From Streptomyces sp. NBC_01235 (GTDB lineage Bacteria > Actinomycetota > Actinomycetes > Streptomycetales > Streptomycetaceae): a stretch of DNA of 64,000 nucleotides. Under the pieces are notes generated by a model. That model made no database searches and was not told the DNA's origin. It saw only the letters and a program-made list of their open reading frames with translations. Every line of letters starts with the position of its first letter. Position 1 is the first letter of the stretch. Shown piece by piece: positions 32,840 through 41,876 of the stretch. The position numbers and the translations under genes are program-made. The stretch spans positions 3,658,001 to 3,722,000 of the forward strand of contig NZ_CP108513.1 in the NCBI RefSeq assembly GCF_035989285.1, given 5' to 3'.

Positions 32840-33610
32840 ATGGCCCGTACGACCGTTCCAGCCCGCGCGGTCCTCGTCACCGCCGCCGTCGTGGCCCTCG
32901 CCGCCGGCGCGACCGGGTGCAGCTCCGCCGACGACGACGAGCATCCCGACCACCGGTCCTTCGCCCTCCAGGGCAGCACCCTCACGATCGACTCCGACGA
33001 CTCGGCACTGGAGATCGTCGCCTCCGACACGGCCGAGGCGGGCACGGTCGACGTCACCCGGTGGTTCCAGGGATCGGTCACCATCGGCAAGAGCCCGAAG
33101 GTGGCCTGGTCGATGAAGGACGACCGGCTGACGCTGCGGATGCACTGCTCCGGCGTCGTCGCCGACTGCGCCGCCAAGCACCGCATCGAGGTGCCCAGGG
33201 GTGTCGCCGTGAAGGTCGAGGACGACGACGGCAGCGTCCGGGCGCAGGGTTTCCGGGACGCGCTGAGCGTTCGCACCAAGGACGGCTCCGTGCACGTCAC
33301 CGACTCCAGCGGGCCACTGGAGCTGCGCAGCGACGACGGTTCCGTACGCGCCGAGGTCTCCTCGCGCACGATGAACGCGCACACCAAGGACGGCTCGGTG
33401 CACCTCACCCTGAGCGCCGTGCCGGACCGGGTGGAGTCGGTCAGCGACGACGGCTCGGTGACGATCGCGCTGCCCGAGGCGAAGTACCGGGTGACCACGA
33501 AGACCGACGACGGCGGGGTGGACGTGTCCGTGCCGCGCGACGAGTCCAGCGCGCATGTCGTGAGCGCGCGCACCGCCGACGGGAAAGTCACCGTCAGGAT
33601 CGCGAACTAA
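32840..33610 (+). CDS. DUF4097 lipoprotein with a repeated DGSV beta solenoid
   Basis: This 256-residue protein has a lipoprotein signal peptide ending AAGATGC (lipidated Cys27). The body carries seven repeats of the form [DK]DGSV at about 20-residue spacing (DDGSVRAQ, KDGSVHVT, DDGSVRAE, KDGSVHLT, DDGSVTIA and two weaker), giving a beta-helix-like DUF4097 fold. It should sit on the outer face of the membrane. The ATG at 32840 follows GGGGGAG. Function unknown. Confidence 0.85.
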   Translation: MARTTVPARAVLVTAAVVALAAGATGCSSADDDEHPDHRSFALQGSTLTIDSDDSALEIVASDTAEAGTVDVTRWFQGSVTIGKSPKVAWSMKDDRLTLRMHCSGVVADCAAKHRIEVPRGVAVKVEDDDGSVRAQGFRDALSVRTKDGSVHVTDSSGPLELRSDDGSVRAEVSSRTMNAHTKDGSVHLTLSAVPDRVESVSDDGSVTIALPEAKYRVTTKTDDGGVDVSVPRDESSAHVVSARTADGKVTVRIAN

Positions 33611-33684
33611 CGGGCCCGTGTGTTCGTCCTTAACCGGTGGGAGAATGACACCGGGCAGGGCGGATCACAGCACGGGAGAGGGAT

Positions 33685-35079
33685 GTGACGGCGACACCAG
33701 CGCAGCCGTACTCGCCGTTGGTGCCGCGCGCACGGCGTCCCGTGCGGAAAGCACCGCGCACCGCGCTCCAGGACACCCTCACGCTCGTCGCCCTCCCCCT
33801 CGTGGTCGCCCTCGCGCTGCCCGCCACGTTCGCCGGCGGCGGCACCCGGCGCTGGTTCGGCGGGCGGGCCGAGGGTCAGCGGGCCGAGGCCCAGGCCGCC
33901 AAGGACGCGGCGGCGGCCGCGTTCTACGAACTGGACACCGCCCAGCGCGACCTGCGGATCTCGATCGAGACGATCATGGCGGTGGACGACTCTCCGGCCG
34001 CCCGCCGCGCGGTGTCCGACTTCGAGGCCGTCGGCCGGCGCATCGACGAGGCCAGCCACCAGTACATCAACGCCGTCGACGCCCACGATCTCGACCGGGA
34101 CGACCTGGAGGCCTCGGTGGCCGCCCAGGCGCGCACCGAGCTGGCCCGAGCCAAGGACGAGTTGGGTCGCGTCAAGCAGGAGCTGGACCGGTTCGCCGAC
34201 GGGCTGGGCCCGCTGCTCGGCAAGGCGGAGACCCAGCTGGCCCGGCTCGCGCCCGCCGTGGAGCGGGCCCGGCAGGCGCTGCTGGCCGCGTCCAACGCAC
34301 TGGACGCCGTACGGGAGAGCGGCCTCAGGGCGGACCATCTCGCGTCGCGGCTGGCCGCGCTCGCGCCCGAGCTGACGAAGCTGAACCAGGGCGCGGGGCA
34401 GCACGGGGTGCCGCAGACCCTGGAGCGGGCGGAGCGGGTGTCGCGGGAGGCCGAGGCGGTCCGCGTGGAGGCCGGGCGGCTGCCGGAGCGGGCCGCCGAG
34501 ATCGACCACCGGCTGGTCTCGCTGCGTACGCGCGCACAGGCGCTGACGACCCGCTCGGGGCAGGTGGAGCCGATCCTCAGCGAGCTGCGGCGGCGGTTCT
34601 CGGCGGCCTGCTGGCAGGACCTCCAGCACGTCCCCGACCAGGCCGGGGAGAACGTCCGGCAGGCCGAGGCTAAACTGAAGGAGGCGCAGGCCGCGCGGGA
34701 CGCGCAGCGCTGGCCGGACGCCACCGCGCTGCTGTCGACGGTGCGGGCGCTGCTGAACAGCACGGACGAGGCGGTCTCGGCCGCCGGTGACCGGCTGACC
34801 AGGCTGAACGCCGTACAGAAGGACCCGCAGGCGGAGATCGACCGGACCCGGTTCGCGATCCGGGACGCGCAGCGGCTGGCCATGGCGGGCCGCAACACGC
34901 CCGATCCGCGGCACGCGCGCCCGCTGGACGACTCGGTGGCCCGGCTGGAGCGGGCGATCGCCACGCTGGAGGGCCGGCACCCCGACTACTGGCACTTCCT
35001 GACCGAGACGGAGGCCGTCCGGCACGCGGTGGCGGACGTGGTGGCACACATCCGCGAGGACCGCGGCACCGGGCAGTGA
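33685..35079 (+). CDS. Membrane-anchored long coiled-coil protein
   Basis: This 464-residue protein has one N-terminal transmembrane helix (LTLVALPLVVALALPATFA, about 31-50). A long Ala/Glu/Arg/Leu-rich helical region follows, with heptad-like repeats throughout (for example ARAKDELGRVKQELDRF), and should be a coiled coil on one side of the membrane. The GTG follows GAGAGGG. No enzymatic motif is visible. The DUF4383 membrane gene 81 bp downstream may share its operon. Confidence 0.7.
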   Translation: MTATPAQPYSPLVPRARRPVRKAPRTALQDTLTLVALPLVVALALPATFAGGGTRRWFGGRAEGQRAEAQAAKDAAAAAFYELDTAQRDLRISIETIMAVDDSPAARRAVSDFEAVGRRIDEASHQYINAVDAHDLDRDDLEASVAAQARTELARAKDELGRVKQELDRFADGLGPLLGKAETQLARLAPAVERARQALLAASNALDAVRESGLRADHLASRLAALAPELTKLNQGAGQHGVPQTLERAERVSREAEAVRVEAGRLPERAAEIDHRLVSLRTRAQALTTRSGQVEPILSELRRRFSAACWQDLQHVPDQAGENVRQAEAKLKEAQAARDAQRWPDATALLSTVRALLNSTDEAVSAAGDRLTRLNAVQKDPQAEIDRTRFAIRDAQRLAMAGRNTPDPRHARPLDDSVARLERAIATLEGRHPDYWHFLTETEAVRHAVADVVAHIREDRGTGQ

Positions 35080-35160
35080 CATTGCCGCCGACGCTCGGCG
35101 GGCGGATATTGAGAGGTACGTACGGCCCCCGTCGGCACGTCCACCCCCAGGGAGGCGGAG

Positions 35161-35664
35161 ATGGCCACACACGTACAGCACGGCCGGTCCGGGCGACGGA
35201 TCAAGCTCAACGACCATCTGCCCGTCGACCACCGCCTGAACCTGGTCTACCGGATCGGCGCCGGGCTGATGGGCCTGGGTCTCGTCGTCTTCGGGATCTT
35301 CGGCATCATCGACGCGATCGGCTTCTTCGACACCGGCGGGGACGAGGTGTGGAGCCTCAACACCAACGGCGCGCTGAGCTGGCTGTCGGTCGGTGTCGGG
35401 CTGCTGCTCTTCGTGGGCATGGTGATCGGCGGGAACTTCGCGTCCACGCTGAACATGACCCTCGGTGTCCTGTTCATCGTCAGCGGCTTCTTGAACATGT
35501 CGCTGCTGGAGACGGACTACAACTTCCTGGCGTTCAAGATCCAGAACTGCATGCTCAGCTTCGTGATCGGGATCCTGCTGATGGTCTTCGGGATGTACGG
35601 CAGGGTGGGGTCGGCCCTGCCGCACGACAACCCGTACTGGCGGGCCCGTCACCCCGAGGAGTGA
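35161..35664 (+). CDS. DUF4383 membrane protein
   Basis: This 167-residue protein has four transmembrane helices after the start LPVDHRLNLVYRIGAGLMGLG, the beginning of the DUF4383 family. FKIQNCMLSFVIGILLMVFG follows near the end. GGAGG precedes the ATG. Function unknown. Confidence 0.85.
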   Translation: MATHVQHGRSGRRIKLNDHLPVDHRLNLVYRIGAGLMGLGLVVFGIFGIIDAIGFFDTGGDEVWSLNTNGALSWLSVGVGLLLFVGMVIGGNFASTLNMTLGVLFIVSGFLNMSLLETDYNFLAFKIQNCMLSFVIGILLMVFGMYGRVGSALPHDNPYWRARHPEE

Positions 35665-35677
35665 CGGGTCGGCCGGA

Positions 35678-36847
35678 TCAGGTGCGGTAGGCGTAGTAGT
35701 ACGCGTTCGGGTACGACGCGACGAGGCTCGCCACCGACCTGCGCAGGGTGTTGTTCGAGTGGTACGTCACGTACGGCACGCCGCCGCTCTTGTACGTGAC
35801 GATCATCGTGTGGTCCTTGGACCCGTCCCGGTCGAAGTCCATCTGGAGGACGTCGCCGACCTCGAGCTGGTAGACGTTGGCCAGCGGGGTGGTCCGCTTG
35901 GAGTTCTGGGCGAACCAGGACCACTCGTTGACGCCGACGAACGAGTCCGACTGGATGTCGGCGTTGCCGAACCACTTGGTGTAGTCGTACACGTAGCCGG
36001 GAACGTGCTTCCAGCCGCCCGCCTTCAGGGACTGGCTGACGAAGTTGGTGCAGTCGCCGCCGGCGGTGTGGTTGTTGTAGTCCGGGTAGTCCTTGTTGTA
36101 GACGTTCCAGTACTTCTCGGCGTAGGTCGCCATCGCCGTGTAGTCGTAGGCGGTGCCGGTCTTCGCGACGGCGGCCGGGTTGCGGGTGGTCGCCGCGCGC
36201 GGGGCGTTCGGCATGGTGTCGTCGGCGGTGGTCGCCTTGACGGACGTCGGCTTGGAGAGCGTGTTGACCGCGAGACCGCCCTGCTCGGTGTCACGGATGC
36301 CCGTCAGCTGCCAGTTGCCCTGCCGGTCGGCCTTGAACGTCAGCTCGTGCTTGGCCTGGAACCCGGTGGTCTTCGGCGCGTCACCGCGGGCCTGCGCGTA
36401 GGTCAGGGTCGTGGTCTCGGTGACGTCGGCCTTGGCCGTACGGCCCGTCACGCGCGTGGCGTTCAGGGTGACGGTGGTGGCGGCCTTGCTGTACTTCTCG
36501 CCGGCCTTGGCGAGCTTGTCCTTGCGCTGCCCCAGCGAGGACAGGGTGGCGTCCTCGGTGCGGGCCGTGCCGGAGGACAGCTTGACGTCACCGGAGAAGC
36601 CGTTGGTCAGCGGCTTCTCGCGGTCGCCCTGCACGCCGGTGACCAGCGCGTCCGTACGGTCGGTGAAGACCGCGTCCGCCAGCCGCTGGAAGGTGGCCTT
36701 GGTCTTCGCGTCGACCGTGGGGTCGTCGACGACCGCGGCACCGGCGGACCAGTTGGGCAGCAGCGCGACTCCGGCGACGACCGAGGTCGCGGCTGCCCCG
36801 AGTATCGTGACGCGGCGGCGGGTCCCGCTCAATTTCCTTGACTTCAC
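35678..36847 (-). CDS. Secreted amidase-domain protein (Amidase_6)
   Basis: This 389-residue protein has a signal peptide (RRVTILGAAATSVVAGVALL). An N-terminal region of unknown fold (about 40-210) is followed by a C-terminal Amidase_6 domain: MATYAEKYWNVYNKDYPDY, GGDCTNFVSQSLKAGGW with the nucleophilic Cys, and DHTMIVTYKSG supplying the His. Such CHAP/NlpC-like enzymes cut peptidoglycan or peptide amide bonds outside the cell. The GTG at 36847 follows AGAGGGG. The deacetylase gene lies 125 bp upstream on the same strand. Confidence 0.82.
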   Translation of the reverse strand: MKSRKLSGTRRRVTILGAAATSVVAGVALLPNWSAGAAVVDDPTVDAKTKATFQRLADAVFTDRTDALVTGVQGDREKPLTNGFSGDVKLSSGTARTEDATLSSLGQRKDKLAKAGEKYSKAATTVTLNATRVTGRTAKADVTETTTLTYAQARGDAPKTTGFQAKHELTFKADRQGNWQLTGIRDTEQGGLAVNTLSKPTSVKATTADDTMPNAPRAATTRNPAAVAKTGTAYDYTAMATYAEKYWNVYNKDYPDYNNHTAGGDCTNFVSQSLKAGGWKHVPGYVYDYTKWFGNADIQSDSFVGVNEWSWFAQNSKRTTPLANVYQLEVGDVLQMDFDRDGSKDHTMIVTYKSGGVPYVTYHSNNTLRRSVASLVASYPNAYYYAYRT

Positions 36848-36972
36848 TGATGTTTCCCCTCTTGCCCCGGCGTGGAGGGATGCCGGGCAGGGGCATCTTT
36901 GCATGACATGTGCAGCTCGTGTGAAGAGGGTTGCGGTTGAGGTTTGGTTACGCCGCGCCCGGGACCCGAACG

Positions 36973-38253
36973 TCACTTCACGACGGTCGACCAGTCCGGA
37001 TTCTGCGCCGGGTCCAGGGTGCGCATCCGCTCCAGCGTCGCGGGCGACTGCACGTCCATCCAGTCGGCCAACTCCTTGAAGGACACGCACTTGACGTCCT
37101 TCTTGGTGCACACGTTCTCGATGACCTGGTCGACGGCCTTCATGTAGATGCCGCCGTTCCACTCCTCGAAGTGGTTGCCGATGAACAGCGGTGCGCGGCT
37201 GCCGTAGTACACGCGGTTGAAGCCGGCCATGTAGGAGTCGAGGGTCTCCTGCTCCCACACCGGGTACTTGGCGGGGTCGCCCTCGGGCTGGCCGTCGGAC
37301 TGGTTGGCCAGGAAGTTGAAGTCCATGGACAGGGACTGGACGTCGCCGTTCGGGAGCGCCTGGAGCGGGAAGTCCCAGAGGCCGTTCTTCTTCGTCGGCC
37401 AGATCTGGAAGCCCCCCGGGTTGGACGCGTCGTAGCGCCAGCCGTAGCTCTTGGCGGCCTTCAGGAGGTTCGTCTGGCCCTCCAGGCAGGGCGCCCGGCC
37501 GCCGGTGACCTCCTTCTTGAAGTCGAAGGGCAGCGGGGGGATGTCCTTGTAGCCGGTGTTGGTCTTCCAGTTCTCCACGAACTCGTAGAACTGGTCGATC
37601 TCGCTCTTCCACTCGTCGACGCTCCAGAAGCTGCCGCCCTTCGCCCCGCAGAAGTGGCCGTTGAAGTGGGTGCCGATCTCGTTCCCCTCCTTCCACGCCT
37701 CGCCGAGCTGCTCCAGCGTGGTGCGGATGTGTTCGTCGGTGGGGTAGCTGATCGCGGCCGTGCCCTTGGAATGCTGCGGCGGGGAGTACAGGTCCTTCTT
37801 GCTCTTGGGCAGCAGGTAGATGCCCGTGAGGAAGAAGGTCATGTTGGCGTTGTACTCCTCGCCCAGCTTCCGGTAGTGCTCGAAGAGGCCGTCGTCCCCC
37901 ATGAGCGCGCCGTCCCACGAGAAGACGACGAACTGCGGCGGTTTCTCACCGGGCTTGAGCGGGACCGGCTTCAACCGGCCCGTCTGCGGCCCGGTGTACG
38001 AGGTGGAGCCGTCCCCCAGGACGTGGGTCTTGCCGTCCCACTCCGGCTCCTTGGTGGCCTCCGCCGACGCCTTCTTGCTGTTCCCCGCGGAAGCGGTCGG
38101 CTGGGTGTTGTCCGTGCGGTTGAGCACCACGTAGCCGGCCACCAGGGACGCGACGACGAGGAGCGCCGCCAGCGTCAGGAACCCCGGGTGCGTGGCGGCG
38201 GGGCGGCGTGTTGTTGCCGGGGCCTTGCGGCGGCGGCCCGACGGTGACTTCAT
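36973..38253 (-). CDS. Membrane-anchored polysaccharide deacetylase-like protein
   Basis: This 426-residue protein has one N-terminal transmembrane anchor (FLTLAALLVVASLVAGYVVL) and an extracellular NodB-like fold. FVVFSWDGALMGDDG supplies the catalytic Asp region and EIGTHFNGHFCG the metal His pair. RYDASNPGGFQIWP and APLFIGNHFEEWN follow. It may deacetylate a wall or capsule polysaccharide; NodB motifs are variant, so activity is not certain. The next gene upstream is a penicillin-binding protein, suggesting wall work. Confidence 0.78.
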   Translation of the reverse strand: MKSPSGRRRKAPATTRRPAATHPGFLTLAALLVVASLVAGYVVLNRTDNTQPTASAGNSKKASAEATKEPEWDGKTHVLGDGSTSYTGPQTGRLKPVPLKPGEKPPQFVVFSWDGALMGDDGLFEHYRKLGEEYNANMTFFLTGIYLLPKSKKDLYSPPQHSKGTAAISYPTDEHIRTTLEQLGEAWKEGNEIGTHFNGHFCGAKGGSFWSVDEWKSEIDQFYEFVENWKTNTGYKDIPPLPFDFKKEVTGGRAPCLEGQTNLLKAAKSYGWRYDASNPGGFQIWPTKKNGLWDFPLQALPNGDVQSLSMDFNFLANQSDGQPEGDPAKYPVWEQETLDSYMAGFNRVYYGSRAPLFIGNHFEEWNGGIYMKAVDQVIENVCTKKDVKCVSFKELADWMDVQSPATLERMRTLDPAQNPDWSTVVK

Positions 38254-38302
38254 GTGCGGATCATTTCTCCGGTTTCGGGGACGCGGGTGCCCGGTTCGGT
38301 GG

Positions 38303-40555
38303 TCAGCCGAGCGGGCTCATGGCACCTGACCAGATGCCGTACGGGACGCTGTCGTCGGTCGTGCCGGCGATGCCCTTCAGTGGAAGCGGTTCGAGGCTCT
38401 TGGAGAGGTCGATGCGGTAGACGACGACCGCCGTGGACACGGCCTTGGCCGTGCCGACGTACCAGGCGGCGGTGTCGTCCTGGGTGGTGCCCTTCTTTGC
38501 GGCCACCTGGCCGAGCGAGCCGGACCGGGTGGCCTCCGCCTGCGAGGAGGGCACGTCGTCCGGGTGGGCGGTGCTGAAGGAGTCCGCGAGCGCGGAGTTG
38601 ACCTCCTCGGCCACGTCGGCGCCGAACGCGCGGCTCGCGTCCGGGGTGTCCAGGACGACCTTGGTGCCGTTCTTGGTGATCATGCGCACCGAGTACGGCT
38701 CGGTGTGCTTGCCGCCCGCGGCGAAGGTGGAGTAGCCGCTCGCCATGCGGATCGCGCTGGGCGTGGCGCTGCCCGTGGACAGGGCGGGCACCTGCGCCCC
38801 GAAGCTGGAGGACAGCAGCCCGGACTTCTCGGCGGTGGAGCGCACCACGTCCAGGCCGGTGTCCATGCCGAGCTGCATGAACGGCGTGTTCACCGACAGT
38901 GCCAGCGCCCGGTGCAGGGAGATCTGCCCGTAGGACCTCTCCCCGTCGTTCTCGGCGGCGAGCCTCTTGCCGTTGCGGTCCCAGTAGAAGCCCTCGGGCG
39001 TGGTCAGCAGCACCTTGTTGTCGCCGTCGTAGAGCGACTCGCCGGTGACGTCGGTGGTCTCCCCGTCGCGGGTCTTGTGGATGCCGTGCTCCAGGCCGGC
39101 CGCGTACACGAAGGGCTGGAAGGCCGAACCGGCGGGGACGGTCGTGGCGTTGGACTCGTTGTAGCCCTGCGTACGGTGGTCGGGACCGCCGTAGACGGCG
39201 AGTATCCGCCCGTCGGCGGCCACCGAGGAGGCGCCGTAGTGCGCGGCGGCCGCGTTCTTCGGGTCGTCCTTCAGGGCCTTCTTGCGGGCCGCGGTGACGG
39301 CGGCGGTGAGCTGGGTCTCGCGCTTCTTGTCGAAGGTCGTGTAGATCTGGTAGCCGCCCAGATCGAAGTCCTGGTCGGAGATGTTCCCGGCCTTCTTGGC
39401 GTACTGGGAGGCGAGTTCCACCAGGTAGTCGCTCTGCTCACCGGTGTCGTACAGCGGGTTGGACTTGAGCGGCTCGGGGAACTTCGTGAACTTGGCGCGC
39501 TCGGCCTTCGACAGCTTGCCGATCTCGACCATCCGGTCCAGGGTCCACGACCAGCGCTCGACGGCCCGGGCGCGGTTGGCCGAACTCAGGGTCGGGTCGT
39601 ACAGGCCCGCGCCCCTGAGGAGGGAGGCGAGGAACGCGCCCTCGCTGGCGTTGAGTTCGCTGACGTCCTTGCCGTAGTAGGCCTGGGCGGCGCGCTGGAT
39701 GCCGTAGGTGCCGCGGCCGAACCAGCTGGTGTTGAGGTAGCCCTCGAGGATGTCGTCCTTGCTCATCTGGTTGTCGAGCTTGAGGGCGATCATCGCCTCG
39801 GTGAACTTGCGGCTGACCGTCTGGTTCTGGTTCAGGTAGACGTTCTTGACGTACTGCTGGGTGATCGTCGAGCCGCCCTGGGTGTCGCCCTGGCCGATCG
39901 TGCGGAACAGGGCGCGGCTGATGCCCTTCACGGAGATGCCGGGGTCGCTGTAGAAGCTCGCGTTCTCCGCGGCGAGCACTGCCCAGCGGACGTCCTCGGG
40001 GATGTCCTTCAGCGGCATCGCCTGCCGCTGCACCCAGCCGGTGCGGGCCATCGGTGTCCCGTCGGCCCAGAAGTACACGTTGTCCTGCTGGGTGGCGTAC
40101 GAGTTGATGTTGTCCGGTATGTCGGTTGCCGCGTAGGCGACGACCAGGAGCAGGCTGCTCAGGCCTATGGAGGCGAGGACGCCGCCGAGGCACTGCCGCC
40201 AGGAGGGTATCCAGCGCCGCCAGTCGGCACGGCCCGGGCGCGGGTACTGCGGGCGCAGCTTGCGGGCGTACGGCTTGACACGAGCCACGTACGGCGCGAG
40301 TGCCGCGACGAGCGGGGCCAGCCGGGGACCCAGAACAGCGGAAATTCGGGCAAAAACGGAAGGACGGGGGGCTTTCCGCCGGTTTTTCGAGGAACGCGCT
40401 TTCTCGTCGTCACCCTCCTCGGATATGTCCGGCACGGCCGGTATATCCGACACCCGCAGTTGCATGGTCTCGTCCACCTGGAAAGAGGCAGGGACCTTCA
40501 ACTGCATGGTGGCATCCGGCTCCTGGGGCTCCTCCCCCTGCCCCGCCTGGGTCAC
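38303..40555 (-). CDS. Class A penicillin-binding protein with a degenerate transpeptidase
   Basis: This 750-residue protein has a cytoplasmic head with DATMQL and DETMQL (Thr16, Thr30), a transmembrane helix (about 122-143) and an intact GT51 transglycosylase: AVLAAENASFYSDPGIS with Glu197, then GGSTITQQYVKNVYLN. In the transpeptidase domain the SxxK box reads SAFQ (477-480), lacking Lys; SVN is present (554-556); and the KTG box reads KKGTT (687-691). Glycan polymerisation is likely but cross-linking is doubtful. The GTG at 40555 follows GGAGGGAG. Confidence 0.85.
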   Translation of the reverse strand: MTQAGQGEEPQEPDATMQLKVPASFQVDETMQLRVSDIPAVPDISEEGDDEKARSSKNRRKAPRPSVFARISAVLGPRLAPLVAALAPYVARVKPYARKLRPQYPRPGRADWRRWIPSWRQCLGGVLASIGLSSLLLVVAYAATDIPDNINSYATQQDNVYFWADGTPMARTGWVQRQAMPLKDIPEDVRWAVLAAENASFYSDPGISVKGISRALFRTIGQGDTQGGSTITQQYVKNVYLNQNQTVSRKFTEAMIALKLDNQMSKDDILEGYLNTSWFGRGTYGIQRAAQAYYGKDVSELNASEGAFLASLLRGAGLYDPTLSSANRARAVERWSWTLDRMVEIGKLSKAERAKFTKFPEPLKSNPLYDTGEQSDYLVELASQYAKKAGNISDQDFDLGGYQIYTTFDKKRETQLTAAVTAARKKALKDDPKNAAAAHYGASSVAADGRILAVYGGPDHRTQGYNESNATTVPAGSAFQPFVYAAGLEHGIHKTRDGETTDVTGESLYDGDNKVLLTTPEGFYWDRNGKRLAAENDGERSYGQISLHRALALSVNTPFMQLGMDTGLDVVRSTAEKSGLLSSSFGAQVPALSTGSATPSAIRMASGYSTFAAGGKHTEPYSVRMITKNGTKVVLDTPDASRAFGADVAEEVNSALADSFSTAHPDDVPSSQAEATRSGSLGQVAAKKGTTQDDTAAWYVGTAKAVSTAVVVYRIDLSKSLEPLPLKGIAGTTDDSVPYGIWSGAMSPLG

Positions 40556-40791
40556 GACGCGTCTCCCTCCGCACTCCGTATTGCTCGCAGGCAGACGTAC
40601 AGACTTACGAGGGCCTGACATGGTTGCCGTTGACGCGGCCGCAAACCTTGAACCCTCCCGACCTCGGGGTTCGTGCGGCGCTCTCAAATTACCAGCGCCC
40701 TTCGCAAATTCTCCACATAAGAATTCGACAGAAGTGAACAGAGGTCAAACTGCTGACGCCGTGTCCGAGCATAAGGGCCTAGCCTGGGGGC

Positions 40792-41016
40792 ATGCCTCGC
40801 TACGAGTACCGCTGCCGGACCTGCGGCGACACCTTCGAACTGAGCCGTCCGATGGCGCGGTCGGCCGACCCCGCCGACTGCCCCGCAGGTCATGACGACA
40901 CAGTGAAGCTTCTCTCAACGGTGGCCGTGGGCGGCACCAAGTCCGCCCCCGCCCCCCGGGCGGGCGGCGGGGGCGGAGGCGGAGGCGGTTGTTGCGGCGG
41001 CGGCTGCTGCGGCTGA
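40792..41016 (+). CDS. FmdB-type zinc-ribbon protein
   Basis: This 74-residue protein starts MPRYEYRCRTCGDTFEL and has DCPAGHDD as the second metal half, the FmdB regulatory-protein ribbon. It ends in a poly-Gly/Cys tail (GGGCCGGGCCG-like). The role is unknown; family members may bind zinc or nucleic acid. Divergent from the penicillin-binding protein. Confidence 0.87.
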   Translation: MPRYEYRCRTCGDTFELSRPMARSADPADCPAGHDDTVKLLSTVAVGGTKSAPAPRAGGGGGGGGGCCGGGCCG

Positions 41017-41075
41017 CAGCCGGCGGCCGACCGCTACGGCTGACAGCCGCCGGCGGTCGGCCGCCACGGCGATTC

Positions 41076-41876
41076 TCAGGAGTTCTTCAGGAACTCCCGC
41101 AGGATGCGCTCGCCGGCCAGCACGCCCCGCTCGGGCAGGGCGGTGATCTCCGGGGCCGTCCAGGCCGTGTCGGCCAGCTCGCCGTGCCCGGGGCGCCAGC
41201 CCCGGTCGGCGGCCAGCAGCAGGTCGGCGTCGAGCAGCGAGTCGCCCGCGGCCAGCGTCAGTTCGGCGCCGGTGCGGCGGGCCACCTCGCGCACGGCCGC
41301 GCTCTTGGTGAGCGGCTTCGGCACGGCGTAGATCTTGCGGCCCTGGAGCGACACGGTCCAGCCGCGGTTCTCGGCCCAGGCCGCGAGCTCCTTCACCCAC
41401 TCCTCGGGCAGCAGCTCGCGCTCCACGACGAGGTAGGCGAACAGGTCCTCGGCGATGCGCTGCTTGCGCAGCCAGAGCGGGTCCGCCGTCTTCGTCAGGT
41501 ACTCCTGCACCTCCGCGAGCGGCGCGCACTCGTCGGCCAGCCGGGCGAGCACGCTCGCGTGCCAGTCGTGGTCGGTCGCCCCGTCGACGAGGACATGGCC
41601 GCCGTTCGCGCAGATCGCGTACTTCGGCGGCGGGCCGGGGAGGTTGATGCGCTGGTACTGCTTGCGCGTCCGGGTGGTCGTCGGCACGAACACCGCCGTG
41701 TCGCCGAGGTCGGTGAGCAGCTGCGCCGCCGTCTCGGTCATGAACGACAGCGGCCTCGCCTCGTGGACCTCCACGCACAGCAGGCGCGGCGCCCGGGCAT
41801 CCGGCATGGTCAGCGCCAGGGCGGCCGCCGAGTAGATGAGCGTACGGTCGAGGTCGCTCGCCACCAGAACCGGCAT
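41076..41876 (-). CDS. HAD hydrolase of the Ter biosynthetic operon
   Basis: This 266-residue HAD phosphohydrolase (Cof/SPP-like) has motif I VASDLDRTLIYS, a Lys in KPLTKSAAV and motif IV LAAGDSLLDADLL. It is the last gene of a three-gene operon with the PRTase/StiP and HpcH/CitE-like genes; its ATG overlaps the upstream stop as TGATG. This set is known next to TerD genes and has been proposed to make a nucleoside-like metabolite (Anantharaman, Iyer and Aravind). The HAD would remove a phosphate in that pathway; the product is unproven. Confidence 0.85.
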   Translation of the reverse strand: MPVLVASDLDRTLIYSAAALALTMPDARAPRLLCVEVHEARPLSFMTETAAQLLTDLGDTAVFVPTTTRTRKQYQRINLPGPPPKYAICANGGHVLVDGATDHDWHASVLARLADECAPLAEVQEYLTKTADPLWLRKQRIAEDLFAYLVVERELLPEEWVKELAAWAENRGWTVSLQGRKIYAVPKPLTKSAAVREVARRTGAELTLAAGDSLLDADLLLAADRGWRPGHGELADTAWTAPEITALPERGVLAGERILREFLKNS

